Assembly: GCA_041686955.1 (NCBI GenBank)
Contig: JAWLCV010000014.1
Location: 1 to 64,000 of the forward strand
Direction: 5' to 3'
Source: UBA7803 sp041686955
GTDB lineage: Bacteria; Pseudomonadota; Gammaproteobacteria; Pseudomonadales; Azotimanducaceae
DNA: 64,000 nt
Below the pieces are notes generated by a model that was given only the letters and a program-made list of their open reading frames with translations, was not told the DNA's origin and searched no databases. Position 1 is the stretch's first letter. The number at the start of each line of letters is the position of its first letter. The position numbers and the translations under genes were made by a program. Of the stretch, positions 19,250 to 26,994 are shown in pieces.

Positions 19250-19942
19250 ATGAACGTCGACCGGCAGGAAATCGCCAAGTTCGAGGCCCTGGCCAGCCGC
19301 TGGTGGGATCCGGAGGGCGACTTCCGGCCGCTGCACGACATCAACCCGGTGCGTCTGGGCTACGTGGCGGAACGGTCGGACCTGACCGCCGGGCCGGTCC
19401 TCGACGTGGGCTGCGGCGGCGGCATTCTCACCGAAGCCCTGACCCGGGCCGGAGCCCGGGTGACCGGGATCGACATGGCGGGCTCGCCGCTCTCGGTGGC
19501 GCGGCTGCACGCGCTGGACACCGGCATGGACATCGAGTACGTCGCCACCACGGCCGAGGCCCTGGCCCTGGAGCGGCCCGCCGCCTTCACCACCATCACC
19601 TGCATGGAGATGCTCGAGCACGTCCCCGACTACCCCTCCACGGTGCAGGCCTGCGCCGATCTCGCGGCTCCCGGGGGGCAGCTCTTCTTCTCCACCATCA
19701 ACCGCAACCCCAAGGCCTACCTGCTGGCCGTGGTGGGGGCCGAGTACGTGCTGGGGCTGCTGCCCAAAGGTACACACGACTACGACAAGTTCATCAAGCC
19801 CCACGAGCTGGCCACGGCGGTGCGCCGGGCCGGGCTCGTGGTTCAGGACATCCGGGGCATCGGTTACAACCCCTTCACCCGCAGCGCCCGGCTCACCCAC
19901 GACGTCGACGTGAACTATCTGCTCCATGCCAGCAAACCCTGA
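19250..19942 (+). CDS. ubiG: Ubiquinone biosynthesis O-methyltransferase
   Basis: 230 residues from ATG at 19250, with GAGG about 9 nt upstream; an in-frame GTG at 19232 would overlap the mtaD stop. It opens [18 protein letters not shown], a UbiG hallmark, followed by the SAM site [15 protein letters not shown] and [11 protein letters not shown]; the [12 protein letters not shown] segment is also typical of UbiG. It performs both O-methylations of ubiquinone synthesis at the membrane. Its end overlaps the start of yciK by 17 nt, so the phosphatase gene mupP that normally separates them is absent. Confidence 0.96.
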   Translation: MNVDRQEIAKFEALASRWWDPEGDFRPLHDINPVRLGYVAERSDLTAGPVLDVGCGGGILTEALTRAGARVTGIDMAGSPLSVARLHALDTGMDIEYVATTAEALALERPAAFTTITCMEMLEHVPDYPSTVQACADLAAPGGQLFFSTINRNPKAYLLAVVGAEYVLGLLPKGTHDYDKFIKPHELATAVRRAGLVVQDIRGIGYNPFTRSARLTHDVDVNYLLHASKP

Positions 19943-20741
19943 CTACCCCGAGCTCGAGGCGGGCCGCGCCCACTGGCGCTATCAGCCCGCCGCCGACTGC
20001 CTGGCCGACCGGGTGATCCTGATCACCGGGGCCGGCGACGGCATCGGCCGCTGCGCCGCCAAGACGTTCGCCAGCTACGGCGCCCACGTGATCCTGCTGG
20101 GCCGTACCCGCAGCAAGCTGGAGGCGGTCTTCGACTGGATCGACGCCAACACCGCCACCCGGCCGGTGATCGTGCCCTGCGACCTGGAGGCCCTGGACGA
20201 CACCTCCGCCAGCGCCCTGGTGGAGGCGGTGTTCGACGAGTTCGGCCGGCTGGATGGGCTGCTGCACAACGCCTCCCTGCTCGGCCCCCGGGTGCCGGTG
20301 GCCCATTACGCCACCGCGGAATGGCAACGGGTCATGCACGTGAACGCCTTCGCCCCGTTCCTGCTCACCCGCTCGCTGCTCGGGCTGCTGTCTCAGCCGG
20401 CCGGCGGGGACGCCTCGGTGGTGTTCACCTCCTCCAGCGTGGGCCGCCAGGGCCGGGCGTACTGGGGCGCCTACGCGGTCTCCAAGTTCGCCCTGGAGGG
20501 GCTCAGCCAGGTGCTCGCCGACGAGCACGAGCACGCCGGGCGGATCCGCTTCAACACCCTGAACCCCGGCGCCACCCGAACGGCCATGCGGGCCGCCGCC
20601 TATCCCGGCGAGAACCCGGCCGAAGTAGCCACCCCCGAGCAGAAGATGGACATCTATCTGTACCTGTTCGAGGCGGCATCGCGGCACGTGAACGGCGCCG
20701 CCCTGGACGCCCGCACCTGGGAAGGTCCGCAGGCTCCCTGA
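19926..20741 (+). CDS. yciK: YciK-type short-chain oxidoreductase
   Basis: 271 residues. Classical [19 protein letters not shown] cofactor loop, [15 protein letters not shown], the catalytic serine in [10 protein letters not shown] and YAVSK (YxxxK). The N-terminal [24 protein letters not shown] and the C-terminal [15 protein letters not shown] regions are characteristic of YciK, a conserved oxidoreductase of unknown substrate encoded with ubiG in many gammaproteobacteria. Probably one operon with mtaD and ubiG. Confidence 0.9.
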   Translation: MPANPDYPELEAGRAHWRYQPAADCLADRVILITGAGDGIGRCAAKTFASYGAHVILLGRTRSKLEAVFDWIDANTATRPVIVPCDLEALDDTSASALVEAVFDEFGRLDGLLHNASLLGPRVPVAHYATAEWQRVMHVNAFAPFLLTRSLLGLLSQPAGGDASVVFTSSSVGRQGRAYWGAYAVSKFALEGLSQVLADEHEHAGRIRFNTLNPGATRTAMRAAAYPGENPAEVATPEQKMDIYLYLFEAASRHVNGAALDARTWEGPQAP

Positions 20742-20823
20742 CACTCCTGCCGTATCGGCAAGCTACTGGTCCAGCCGGGCTCGACCGCCTAGACTGCGCC
20801 GAGCAGCCGAAGGAACCCTCGCC

Positions 20824-21639
20824 ATGACGCCCATCATCCGCCTGGAGCCCGCCGATCCGGTTCGGCACATCGACGCCCGGGTGGCCCTGACCCTGAACCA
20901 GGCGCTGCACCGTCACCTGGAGCCCGCGGCGGTGCTGGAAGTGCTCTGGAGCCAGGCCGGCAGCCTGGTGCAGGCGTCGGGACTCAGCTACCGCCACGGG
21001 CGCCGGGGCCTGGAGCTCGCGTTCGGCGGCGGCGGCCACACGGCCACCTACACCCTGAGTCACGACGAAGGTTTTCTGGGGGAGCTGACCCTGCACTTCC
21101 GCCGGCCGGCGCCGGAGCACGCGCTGGCGGCCGCCGAGGATCTGGTCGCCCTGGCGGTGCCCGCGCTGCGCAACGCTCTGGCCCACCACGCAGCGGGCCG
21201 CGCCGCTGCCGGCATGGAAGATGCCGACCTCGCCGGGCCCGCCGGCGAGGACGCCCTGGTGCTGGTGGCCATCGACGATCTGGATGCCTTCCGCGCGCGC
21301 CACGGGGAAGTCTGGACCCAGATGATGGTGCAGACGGCGCAGACTCAGATCCGCGAGGGCCTGCGCCGGGCCGACAGCGTGTTCATGATCGAAGAGGGGC
21401 TGCTGGCGGTGCTGTTGCCCGCCACCAGCCAAGCCGCGGCCCTGGAGGTGGCGGCCAAGATCCGCGTCCTGGTGGCGGGGCTGCACCTGCGCCACCGCAC
21501 CGTCACCAGCCAGCTCAGCGCCTGCATGGGGGTTACCGGCGCCGGCCCCGGGCAGAGCCCCGACGACGTGCTGAAGCGGGCCCGGCAAGCGCTGGCCCGG
21601 GCGCGGGAGGATGGGGCGAGCAGTATAAGGGCGAGTTAG
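20824..21639 (+). CDS. GAF-like plus degenerate GGDEF domain protein
   Basis: 271 residues. The C-terminal 130 residues follow a diguanylate cyclase fold (ALVLVAIDDLDAFRARHGE, then a helix, then LRRADSVFMIEEGLLAVLLP), but the GGDEF signature is replaced by MIEEG and the nucleotide-binding Asn/Asp residues are mostly lost, so it should not make c-di-GMP. The N-terminal half resembles a small sensory domain (RHLEPAAVLEVLWSQAGSLVQA). A protein of this kind sits near yciK in Pseudomonas too. It could act as a c-di-GMP or GTP receptor or a structural partner. It is 82 nt after yciK and ends just before heptad repeat 1. Confidence 0.72.
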   Translation: MTPIIRLEPADPVRHIDARVALTLNQALHRHLEPAAVLEVLWSQAGSLVQASGLSYRHGRRGLELAFGGGGHTATYTLSHDEGFLGELTLHFRRPAPEHALAAAEDLVALAVPALRNALAHHAAGRAAAGMEDADLAGPAGEDALVLVAIDDLDAFRARHGEVWTQMMVQTAQTQIREGLRRADSVFMIEEGLLAVLLPATSQAAALEVAAKIRVLVAGLHLRHRTVTSQLSACMGVTGAGPGQSPDDVLKRARQALARAREDGASSIRAS

Positions 21640-21654
21640 CTGGTCGGGTCGCAG

Positions 21655-21745
21655 TCCGTTTTCCGCTGTCCGCTTTCCGCAGGAGGGTCGTCGCGAGATT
21701 CTAGGGATAGCGCTCTAGCGGATGGCGGATGGCGGATAGCGGATT
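21655..21745. repeat. Heptad-arm inverted repeat R1 between convergent genes
   Basis: The left arm is TCCGTTT-TCCGCTG-TCCGCTT-TCCGC (21655-21680); the right arm is GCGGATG-GCGGATG-GCGGATA-GCGGATT (21718-21745). They can pair into an imperfect hairpin around a 37-base core. The core plus the first heptad (21682-21728) matches repeat R3 in the opposite orientation at 37 of 47 positions by eye. It fills the gap between the GGDEF-like gene and rluB and may serve as a bidirectional terminator. Confidence 0.7.
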
Positions 21746-21748
21746 GCG

Positions 21749-22783
21749 CTATCCCAGCTTCGGATACGGCAGCAACAACGACTGCTCCCCCTTGCCGCGG
21801 CGGGCGCGGCGGCGGGGCAACGTGAGGGGCAGGCCGAGCAGCCGATAGAGCGCCTTCAGGTCGTCCTCGCCCAGCTCGCGCTGCTGGCCGTTGCGCAGGG
21901 TGGAAGGCAGCACCACCGGCCCGAACCGAACCCGCTTCAGGCGGCTCACCGTCAGGCCCGCGCTCTCGAACAGCCGCCGCACCTCGCGGTTGCGCCCTTC
22001 CATCAGCACCACGTGATACCAGTGATTGTGGCCGGAGCCGTTGTAGTACTGGATGTCGCTGAAGTGCAGCAGCTCGCCCTCCACGTCCACACCTTCCTTC
22101 AGCGCCCGCTGCTGCGCCTCGTCCAGGCGACCGTTCACCCGAACGGCGTACTCGCGGTCCAGGCCCGTGGAGGGGTGCATCATGCGGTGCGCCAGAGCTC
22201 CGTCGTTGGTGAGCAGCAGCAGCCCCGAGGTCTGGACGTCCAGGCGCCCGACGGAGATCCAACGTCCCGCGCGCAACGGCGGCAGGTCGTCGAAGACGGT
22301 GCGCCGGCCTTCCGGGTCGTGGCGGGTGCAGATGACGCCCGCGGGCTTGTTCAGCACCAGCACACGGCAACCGTCGGCGGGGGCCCGGTTCACCGGCTTG
22401 CCGTCCACGGCGATGGCGTCGTCGGCGGCCACCCGCTGCCCGGTATGAGCCGCCTCGCCGTTGACGGTCACCCGGCCGTCGGCGATCCACTGCTCCATCT
22501 GCCGGCGCGAGCCGAGGCCCAGCTCCGCCAGCAGCTTTTGCAGCTTTTCCGGGGGGTGAGCGTGCTCGGTGCCGCGGGTGCGTTCAGCGCCGCGGGGGCG
22601 TTCAGCGCCGCGGGAACGTGGGGAGGCGGACGATTTCCGCGGAGGGTGCCTCTTCGTCGGCTTCGTCGCGGGCTTCTTCGCCGCGGGCTTCTTCGCCGCC
22701 GGCTTGGCCGCCGGCCTGGCCGCCCTGGCTTTCGTCCGCCGGCTCGGCGTTGCGGGCTTCTTCGGTTTCTTGCTGGGCGGCAT
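21749..22783 (-). CDS. rluB: 23S rRNA pseudouridine synthase B with basic N-terminal extension
   Basis: 344 residues from ATG at 22783. Residues 1-85 are a Lys/Ala/Pro/Arg-rich tail with AAKPAAKKPAAKKPATK, like histone-H1 or AlgP tails. The S4 domain follows (EKLQKLLAELGLGSRRQME), then the synthase domain with the catalytic aspartate in SVGRLDVQTSGLLLLTNDG and the C-terminal GRNREVRRLFESAGL. No ATG, GTG or TTG lies between the S4 domain and the tail, so translation must begin inside scpB; about 182 bp is read in both frames. It isomerises U2605 (E. coli numbering) in 23S rRNA. A short RGAERPRGAERTRGTE repeat precedes the S4 domain. Confidence 0.93.
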   Translation of the reverse strand: MPPSKKPKKPATPSRRTKARAARPAAKPAAKKPAAKKPATKPTKRHPPRKSSASPRSRGAERPRGAERTRGTEHAHPPEKLQKLLAELGLGSRRQMEQWIADGRVTVNGEAAHTGQRVAADDAIAVDGKPVNRAPADGCRVLVLNKPAGVICTRHDPEGRRTVFDDLPPLRAGRWISVGRLDVQTSGLLLLTNDGALAHRMMHPSTGLDREYAVRVNGRLDEAQQRALKEGVDVEGELLHFSDIQYYNGSGHNHWYHVVLMEGRNREVRRLFESAGLTVSRLKRVRFGPVVLPSTLRNGQQRELGEDDLKALYRLLGLPLTLPRRRARRGKGEQSLLLPYPKLG

Positions 22784-23495
22784 CGGCTTGCGCGGGCTCG
22801 TCCTCGATTTGATGTTCGGCGGCCTCGGCGGCCTCCGGGGATGTGGCGGCGGATGGCGCGTGCTCGTCCGGCTCGCCAGCCGGCTCGCCAGCCGGCTCGC
22901 CGACCGCGGCACCGGGTTCCGGGCTTTCCTCCACCACCAGCGGCTCGATGAGCGCGCGGATCTCGGCCAGCGGCGGCAACTGGTCCAGGCTCTTCAGGTT
23001 GAAGTAGTCCAGGAACGCTTTGGTGGTGCCGTACAGGCTGGGCTTTCCCGGTACCTCGCGCTGTCCGACCACGCGAATCCAGCCGCGTTCCAGCAGCGTG
23101 CGCATGATGTTCTGGCTCACCGCCACGCCGCGCACTTCCTCGATGTCGCCCCGGGTCACCGGCTGCTTGTAGGCGACCAGCGCCAGGGTCTCGAGCAGGG
23201 CCCGGGAGTAGCGCGGCGGCTTTTCCTCCCACAGCCGACTCACCCATTCGGCCAGTTCGTGGCGCACCTGATAGCGGTAGCCGGAGGCCACGCGCTTCAG
23301 CTCGTAGCCGCGGCCTTCGGCCTCCGCCTCGAGCGCCTGCAGGGTGTCGCGGATCTGCGCGCGGCCCTCCTCGGAATCGAGCTCGCCGTGGGCGAACAGC
23401 CGGGTGAGCTGATCCACGGTCAGCGGCTCGTCGGCGGCCATCAGCGCGGCCTCGACGATCTGCTTCAGCTTGCCCGGGTCGATGACGTCACTCAT
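22602..23495 (-). CDS. scpB: Segregation and condensation protein B
   Basis: 297 residues, of which about 185 are the paired winged-helix core (LKQIVEAALMAADEPLTVDQL, LLETLALVAYKQPVTRGDIEEVRG, GKPSLYGTTKAFLDYFNL). The remaining 110 residues are a long acidic, Ala/Glu/Gly-rich tail (GEPAGEPAGEPDE, GGEEARGEEARDEADEE), encoded in the DNA that also encodes the basic tail of RluB in another frame. ScpB binds ScpA to form the regulatory part of the SMC condensin. It overlaps the scpA stop by 8 nt. The tail is probably disordered. Confidence 0.95.
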   Translation of the reverse strand: MSDVIDPGKLKQIVEAALMAADEPLTVDQLTRLFAHGELDSEEGRAQIRDTLQALEAEAEGRGYELKRVASGYRYQVRHELAEWVSRLWEEKPPRYSRALLETLALVAYKQPVTRGDIEEVRGVAVSQNIMRTLLERGWIRVVGQREVPGKPSLYGTTKAFLDYFNLKSLDQLPPLAEIRALIEPLVVEESPEPGAAVGEPAGEPAGEPDEHAPSAATSPEAAEAAEHQIEDEPAQADAAQQETEEARNAEPADESQGGQAGGQAGGEEARGEEARDEADEEAPSAEIVRLPTFPRR

Positions 23496-24348
23496 CGGCG
23501 GCCGCCTCGGTCGCCGCGGCGTTCGCCGCTGCGCGCACGTAGATGGGGGCGAAGGGCTCGTTCTGCACCAGCTCGAGCAGCGACTCCCGCACCAGCTCGA
23601 GCAGGGCCAGGAAGGTCACCACCACCCCCATGCGGCCCTCGCTGGCCTTGAACAGGCTGCCGAAGGGCACGAAGTCCCGCGCCCGGCTCACCCGCTCCAG
23701 CACGTCGCTCATGCGCTCGCGCACCGACAGCGGCTCGAGCTGCACGGCGTGCCGTTGGAACATGTCGGCGCGCTTGAGTACCTGGGCCAGGGCCAGCAGC
23801 ACGTCGCGCAGTTCCACGTCGGGATCGGCGTGCTGGCGCACCAGCTCCGGGCGCTCGGCGCGGGCCAAGAAGATGTCCCGCTCGAGGCGCGGCAGCTCCT
23901 CCAGGTTCTCCGCCGCCGTCTTGATCTGCTCGTATTCCTGCAGGCGGCGGATCAGCTCGGCGCGGGGATCGTCGTCGTCCTCGTCCTCGCTCACCGGCCG
24001 GGGCAGCAGCATGCGCGACTTGATCTCCGCCAGCATGGCGGCCATGACCAGATACTCCCCGGCGAGCTCGAGCTGCATGGCCTTCATGAGCTCCACGTAG
24101 GACATGTACTGCTCGGTGATCTCCGCCACCTTGATGTCCAGGATGTCCAGGTTCTCCCGGCGGATCAGGTACAGCAGCAGGTCCAGAGGGCCCTCGAACG
24201 TCTCGAGGAACACCTCCAGGGCCTCCGGCGGGATGTAGAGGTCGGTGGGAAGCTCGAGGACCGCCTCGCCCCGCACCAGGGCGACGGTCTCCTTTTCCGT
24301 TTCCCGGATCTCGTAGAGCCTGGGTCGCTGCACCTGGGTCGCCTTCAC
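23488..24348 (-). CDS. scpA: Segregation and condensation protein A (kleisin)
   Basis: 286 residues from GTG at 24348, overlapping the trpS stop as GTGA. The kleisin N-terminus FEGPLDLLLYLIRRENLDI is diagnostic, followed by AGEYLVMAAMLAEIKSRMLLP; a central acidic linker (SEDEDDDD) and the C-terminal winged helix (GVVVTFLALLELVRE) complete it. It bridges the two heads of SMC and binds ScpB. trpS-scpA-scpB-rluB is a conserved gammaproteobacterial operon. Confidence 0.96.
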   Translation of the reverse strand: MKATQVQRPRLYEIRETEKETVALVRGEAVLELPTDLYIPPEALEVFLETFEGPLDLLLYLIRRENLDILDIKVAEITEQYMSYVELMKAMQLELAGEYLVMAAMLAEIKSRMLLPRPVSEDEDDDDPRAELIRRLQEYEQIKTAAENLEELPRLERDIFLARAERPELVRQHADPDVELRDVLLALAQVLKRADMFQRHAVQLEPLSVRERMSDVLERVSRARDFVPFGSLFKASEGRMGVVVTFLALLELVRESLLELVQNEPFAPIYVRAAANAAATEAAADE

Positions 24349-25559
24349 TTGTGAGAGATACCGATGGCGGCGCGCACGTCCTCGAGGGTCTCCCGGGCCG
24401 CATCGCGCGCTTTCTCCGCCCCTTCCAGCAGGATGGACTGTACCAGATCCGGATCCTGCTCGAACTGCCGCGCCCGCTCCCGCATCACCGCCAGCTCCGC
24501 GTTGATGGCGTCGATGAGCGGCTTCTTGCAGTCCAGGCAGCCGATGCCCGCGGTGCGGCAGCCTTCCGCCGCCCAGGCCCGTACTTCCTCGCCGGAGTAG
24601 ATGCGGTGCAGGTCGAAGACGGGGCAGACGTCCGGATTGCCCGGGTCGTTGCGCCGCACCCGGGCGGGATCCGTCTTCATGGTGCGGATCTTTTCGTTCA
24701 CCGCGTCCGGCTCTTCCCGCAGGGTGATGGTGTTGTGGTAGGACTTGGACATCTTCTCGCCGTCCAGGCCCGGCACCTTGGGCTGTTCCGTCAACAGCGC
24801 CTGGGGCTCCGGCAGAATGATCCGCCCGCCGCCTTCCAGATACCCGTACAGCCGCTCCTGATCGCCGATGGACAGGTTCGGCTGCTCGGCGAGCAGGGCC
24901 CGGGCCCGCTCCAGGGCCTCCGCGTCGCCCTGCTCGAGGTAGCGCCGGCGCAGATCCCGGTAGAGGCGCGCGGCCTTCTTGCCCATCTTCGCCACCGCCG
25001 CCTCGGCCTGCTCCTCGAAGCCCGGCTCACGCCCGTAGATGTGGTTGAAGCGCCGGGCCACCTCGCGGGTGAGCTCCACATGGGCCACCTGATCGCCGCC
25101 CACCGGCACCCGGCCCGCCCGGTAGACCAGAATGTCCGCCGCCTGCAGCAGCGGGTAACCGAGAAAGCCGTAGGTGGCGAGATCCCGGTCTTTCAGCTTG
25201 GCCTGCTGATCCTTGTAGCTCGGCACCCGCTCCAGCCACGACAGGGGCGTGATCATCGAGAGCAAGAGGTGCAGCTCCGAATGCTCGAGCACCTTCGACT
25301 GCACGAACAGGGTGGCGGCGCCCGGGTTCACCCCCGCCGCCAACCAGTCCACCACAGTGTCCAGGGTGTACTGCTCGATGTTCTGGGCGTGCTCGTAGTC
25401 CGTGGTGAGCGCGTGCCAGTCCGCCACGAAGAAGTAGCACTCGTACTCGTGCTGGAGCCGGGCCCAGTTCTTGAGCGCTCCGTGGTAGTGGCCCAGATGC
25501 AGGCGGCCCGTTGGGCGCATGCCGGATACCACCCGGCTGCTGGAATCTCGACTGGTCAA
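24345..25559 (-). CDS. trpS: Tryptophan--tRNA ligase
   Basis: 404 residues. Class I signatures are VVSGMRPTGRLHLGHYHGAL (HIGH equivalent) and GEKMSKSYHNTI. The length exceeds the 334-residue E. coli enzyme because of an insertion around residues 185-250, as in Pseudomonas-type TrpS. The apparent start is TTG at 25559 with AAGG 10 nt upstream; a start at the in-frame GTG ten codons later cannot be excluded. Two CxxC-like cysteines occur near GIGCLDCKK. Confidence 0.95.
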   Translation of the reverse strand: MTSRDSSSRVVSGMRPTGRLHLGHYHGALKNWARLQHEYECYFFVADWHALTTDYEHAQNIEQYTLDTVVDWLAAGVNPGAATLFVQSKVLEHSELHLLLSMITPLSWLERVPSYKDQQAKLKDRDLATYGFLGYPLLQAADILVYRAGRVPVGGDQVAHVELTREVARRFNHIYGREPGFEEQAEAAVAKMGKKAARLYRDLRRRYLEQGDAEALERARALLAEQPNLSIGDQERLYGYLEGGGRIILPEPQALLTEQPKVPGLDGEKMSKSYHNTITLREEPDAVNEKIRTMKTDPARVRRNDPGNPDVCPVFDLHRIYSGEEVRAWAAEGCRTAGIGCLDCKKPLIDAINAELAVMRERARQFEQDPDLVQSILLEGAEKARDAARETLEDVRAAIGISHK

Positions 25560-25588
25560 ATGGCGGAGCCTTGAGCTGGAATGGGGGG

Positions 25589-25594
25589 ATTATA
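25589..25594 (-). promoter_or_regulatory. Consensus -10 box for the trpS operon
   Basis: On the minus strand TATAAT at 25594-25589 lies about 30 nt before the trpS start. The place where a -35 would fall (about 25611-25617) is occupied by the left arm of heptad repeat R2 and carries no TTGACA-like hexamer. Confidence 0.6.
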
Positions 25595-25605
25595 AGGGTA
25601 TCTGG

Positions 25606-25698
25606 CGCTGTCCGCCTTCCGCTTTCCGCCTTCCGCTTTCCGCTGGAATGCCGCCAACCCGCCTCTTGCGGATAGCGGATAGCGGACAGCGGACAGCG
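25606..25698. repeat. Heptad-arm inverted repeat R2 between yciO and trpS
   Basis: The left arm is CGCTG plus five TCCGCNN units; after a 24-base centre the right arm is GCGGATA-GCGGATA-GCGGACA-GCGGACA-GCG, ending one base before the yciO stop codon. The arms pair nearly throughout. The centre is shorter than in R1 and R3 and not clearly related. Confidence 0.65.
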
Positions 25699-26310
25699 TC
25701 ACTCAAACTCCCCCAACCCCTGCCGCACCACCTCCGGCACGCTGCCCGTCAGGTCCACGATGGTGGTGGGGACGAGGCCGCAGCTTCCGCCGTCGATGAT
25801 CAGGTCCACGCTGGACTGCAGGCGCTCGCGGATCTCCTCCGGGTCGGAGAGGGGGCTCGCATCCCCCGGCAGGCGCAGGGTGGTGGTGGTCATGGGGGCC
25901 TGCAGGGCGTCGAGCAGGGCCAGGGCGATGGGGTGATCCGGCACCCTGAGGCCGATGGTCCGCTTCTTCGCGTGCACCAGCCGCCGCGGCACTTCCCGGG
26001 TGGCCGGCAGCAGGAACGTGAAGGGCCCCGGGGTGAGCTGCCTGAGGATGCGGTAGCTCGGGTCGTCCACCCGGGCGTAGGTGGCGATCTCGGAAAGATC
26101 CCGGCAGGCGATGGTGAAGTGGTGATGCGCGTCGAGCCGGCGGATCCGCCGCACCCGCTCCAGCGCCGCCTTGTCGCCGATCTGCCAGCCCAGGGCGTAG
26201 GTGGTGTCCGTGGGATACACCACCACGCCGCCCCCGGCGACGATCTCGACGGCCCGGGCGATCAGCCGCGGCTGCGGATTCTTCGGATGAATCGTGAAAT
26301 ACTGGCTCAA
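25699..26310 (-). CDS. yciO: YciO-type Sua5/YrdC family protein
   Basis: 203 residues. The start is TTG at 26310 with GAGAGCG about 7 nt upstream. YrdC-fold landmarks are VVYPTDTTYALGW, FLLPATREVPRRLV and GLRVPDHPIALALL. The MSQYFTIHPKNPQPRLIA opening and lack of a C-terminal Sua5 domain fit YciO rather than TsaC; the related TsaC makes threonylcarbamoyl-AMP for tRNA t6A, while YciO's physiological role is less certain. It is divergent from yciB, with 79 bp between starts. Confidence 0.87.
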   Translation of the reverse strand: MSQYFTIHPKNPQPRLIARAVEIVAGGGVVVYPTDTTYALGWQIGDKAALERVRRIRRLDAHHHFTIACRDLSEIATYARVDDPSYRILRQLTPGPFTFLLPATREVPRRLVHAKKRTIGLRVPDHPIALALLDALQAPMTTTTLRLPGDASPLSDPEEIRERLQSSVDLIIDGGSCGLVPTTIVDLTGSVPEVVRQGLGEFE

Positions 26311-26389
26311 GTTCGCTCTCGCCCTCGTTACAGTGGGACGCGGATTTCATTATTATCACACGCTCACCCGGTCCAGACTCAAACCCCCT

Positions 26390-26989
26390 ATGACTCAGCT
26401 GTTGGACTTCGTGCCGATACTGATCTTCGTCGTGGTGTTCTTCACCAGCGACATCTACTGGGCCACCGCCGCCCTCATGGTGGCGGTCACCGTCCAGGCG
26501 GGCGGCTATTTGCTGCTGAAGAAGCCGCTGAGCCGGGAGTTCAAGATCACCCTGTGGGCCAGCCTGGTCTTCGGCGGGCTCACCCTGTTCTTCCGCAACG
26601 AGACCTTCATTCAGTGGAAGCCCACCATCGTCAACTGGCTGCTGGCCGCGTCCCTGGTGGGCAGCTTCTACGTGGGCCGCACCAACCTGATGAAGCGTCT
26701 GCTCGGCCATCAGCTCACCCTGGTGGACGAGGTCTGGACCCGGCTGAATTTCGGCTGGGCCTTCGGATTCTTCTTAGCCGGCGTGCTGAATCTGGTGGTG
26801 GCCTACAACTTCTCCATGGAGTTCTGGGTCAGCTACAAGCTCATCGGCGGATTCGCCCTCACCTTCCTGTACATCGTCATCACCATGGTCTACCTGTCGC
26901 GCAAGGGCTTCTTGCGCGAGCCCGGCGAGGCGGGCGATTCCGCCGGCCCAGGAGACCCTTTGCACCACGGAATAGAAGAGAAAAGCTGA
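26390..26989 (+). CDS. yciB: Inner-membrane-spanning septation protein A family (YciB)
   Basis: 199 residues with five hydrophobic segments beginning MTQLLDFVPILIFVVVFF. DIYWATAALMVAV, LTLFFRNETFIQWKPTIVNWL and LNFGWAFGFFLAGVLNL are conserved in the family. YciB affects cell-envelope integrity and septation in enterobacteria; the mechanism is not settled. The ATG at 26390 fits the family start; the frame is also open from a GTG at 26294, but that part is not family-like. No Shine-Dalgarno is visible (a C-run precedes the ATG). Confidence 0.93.
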   Translation: MTQLLDFVPILIFVVVFFTSDIYWATAALMVAVTVQAGGYLLLKKPLSREFKITLWASLVFGGLTLFFRNETFIQWKPTIVNWLLAASLVGSFYVGRTNLMKRLLGHQLTLVDEVWTRLNFGWAFGFFLAGVLNLVVAYNFSMEFWVSYKLIGGFALTFLYIVITMVYLSRKGFLREPGEAGDSAGPGDPLHHGIEEKS

Positions 26990-26994
26990 AGCCC

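Noticed and set aside
21655..21745. Regularly repeated heptads considered as a CRISPR array
   Set aside because: Units are 7 bp with no spacers, form inverted arms, and no cas genes are present.
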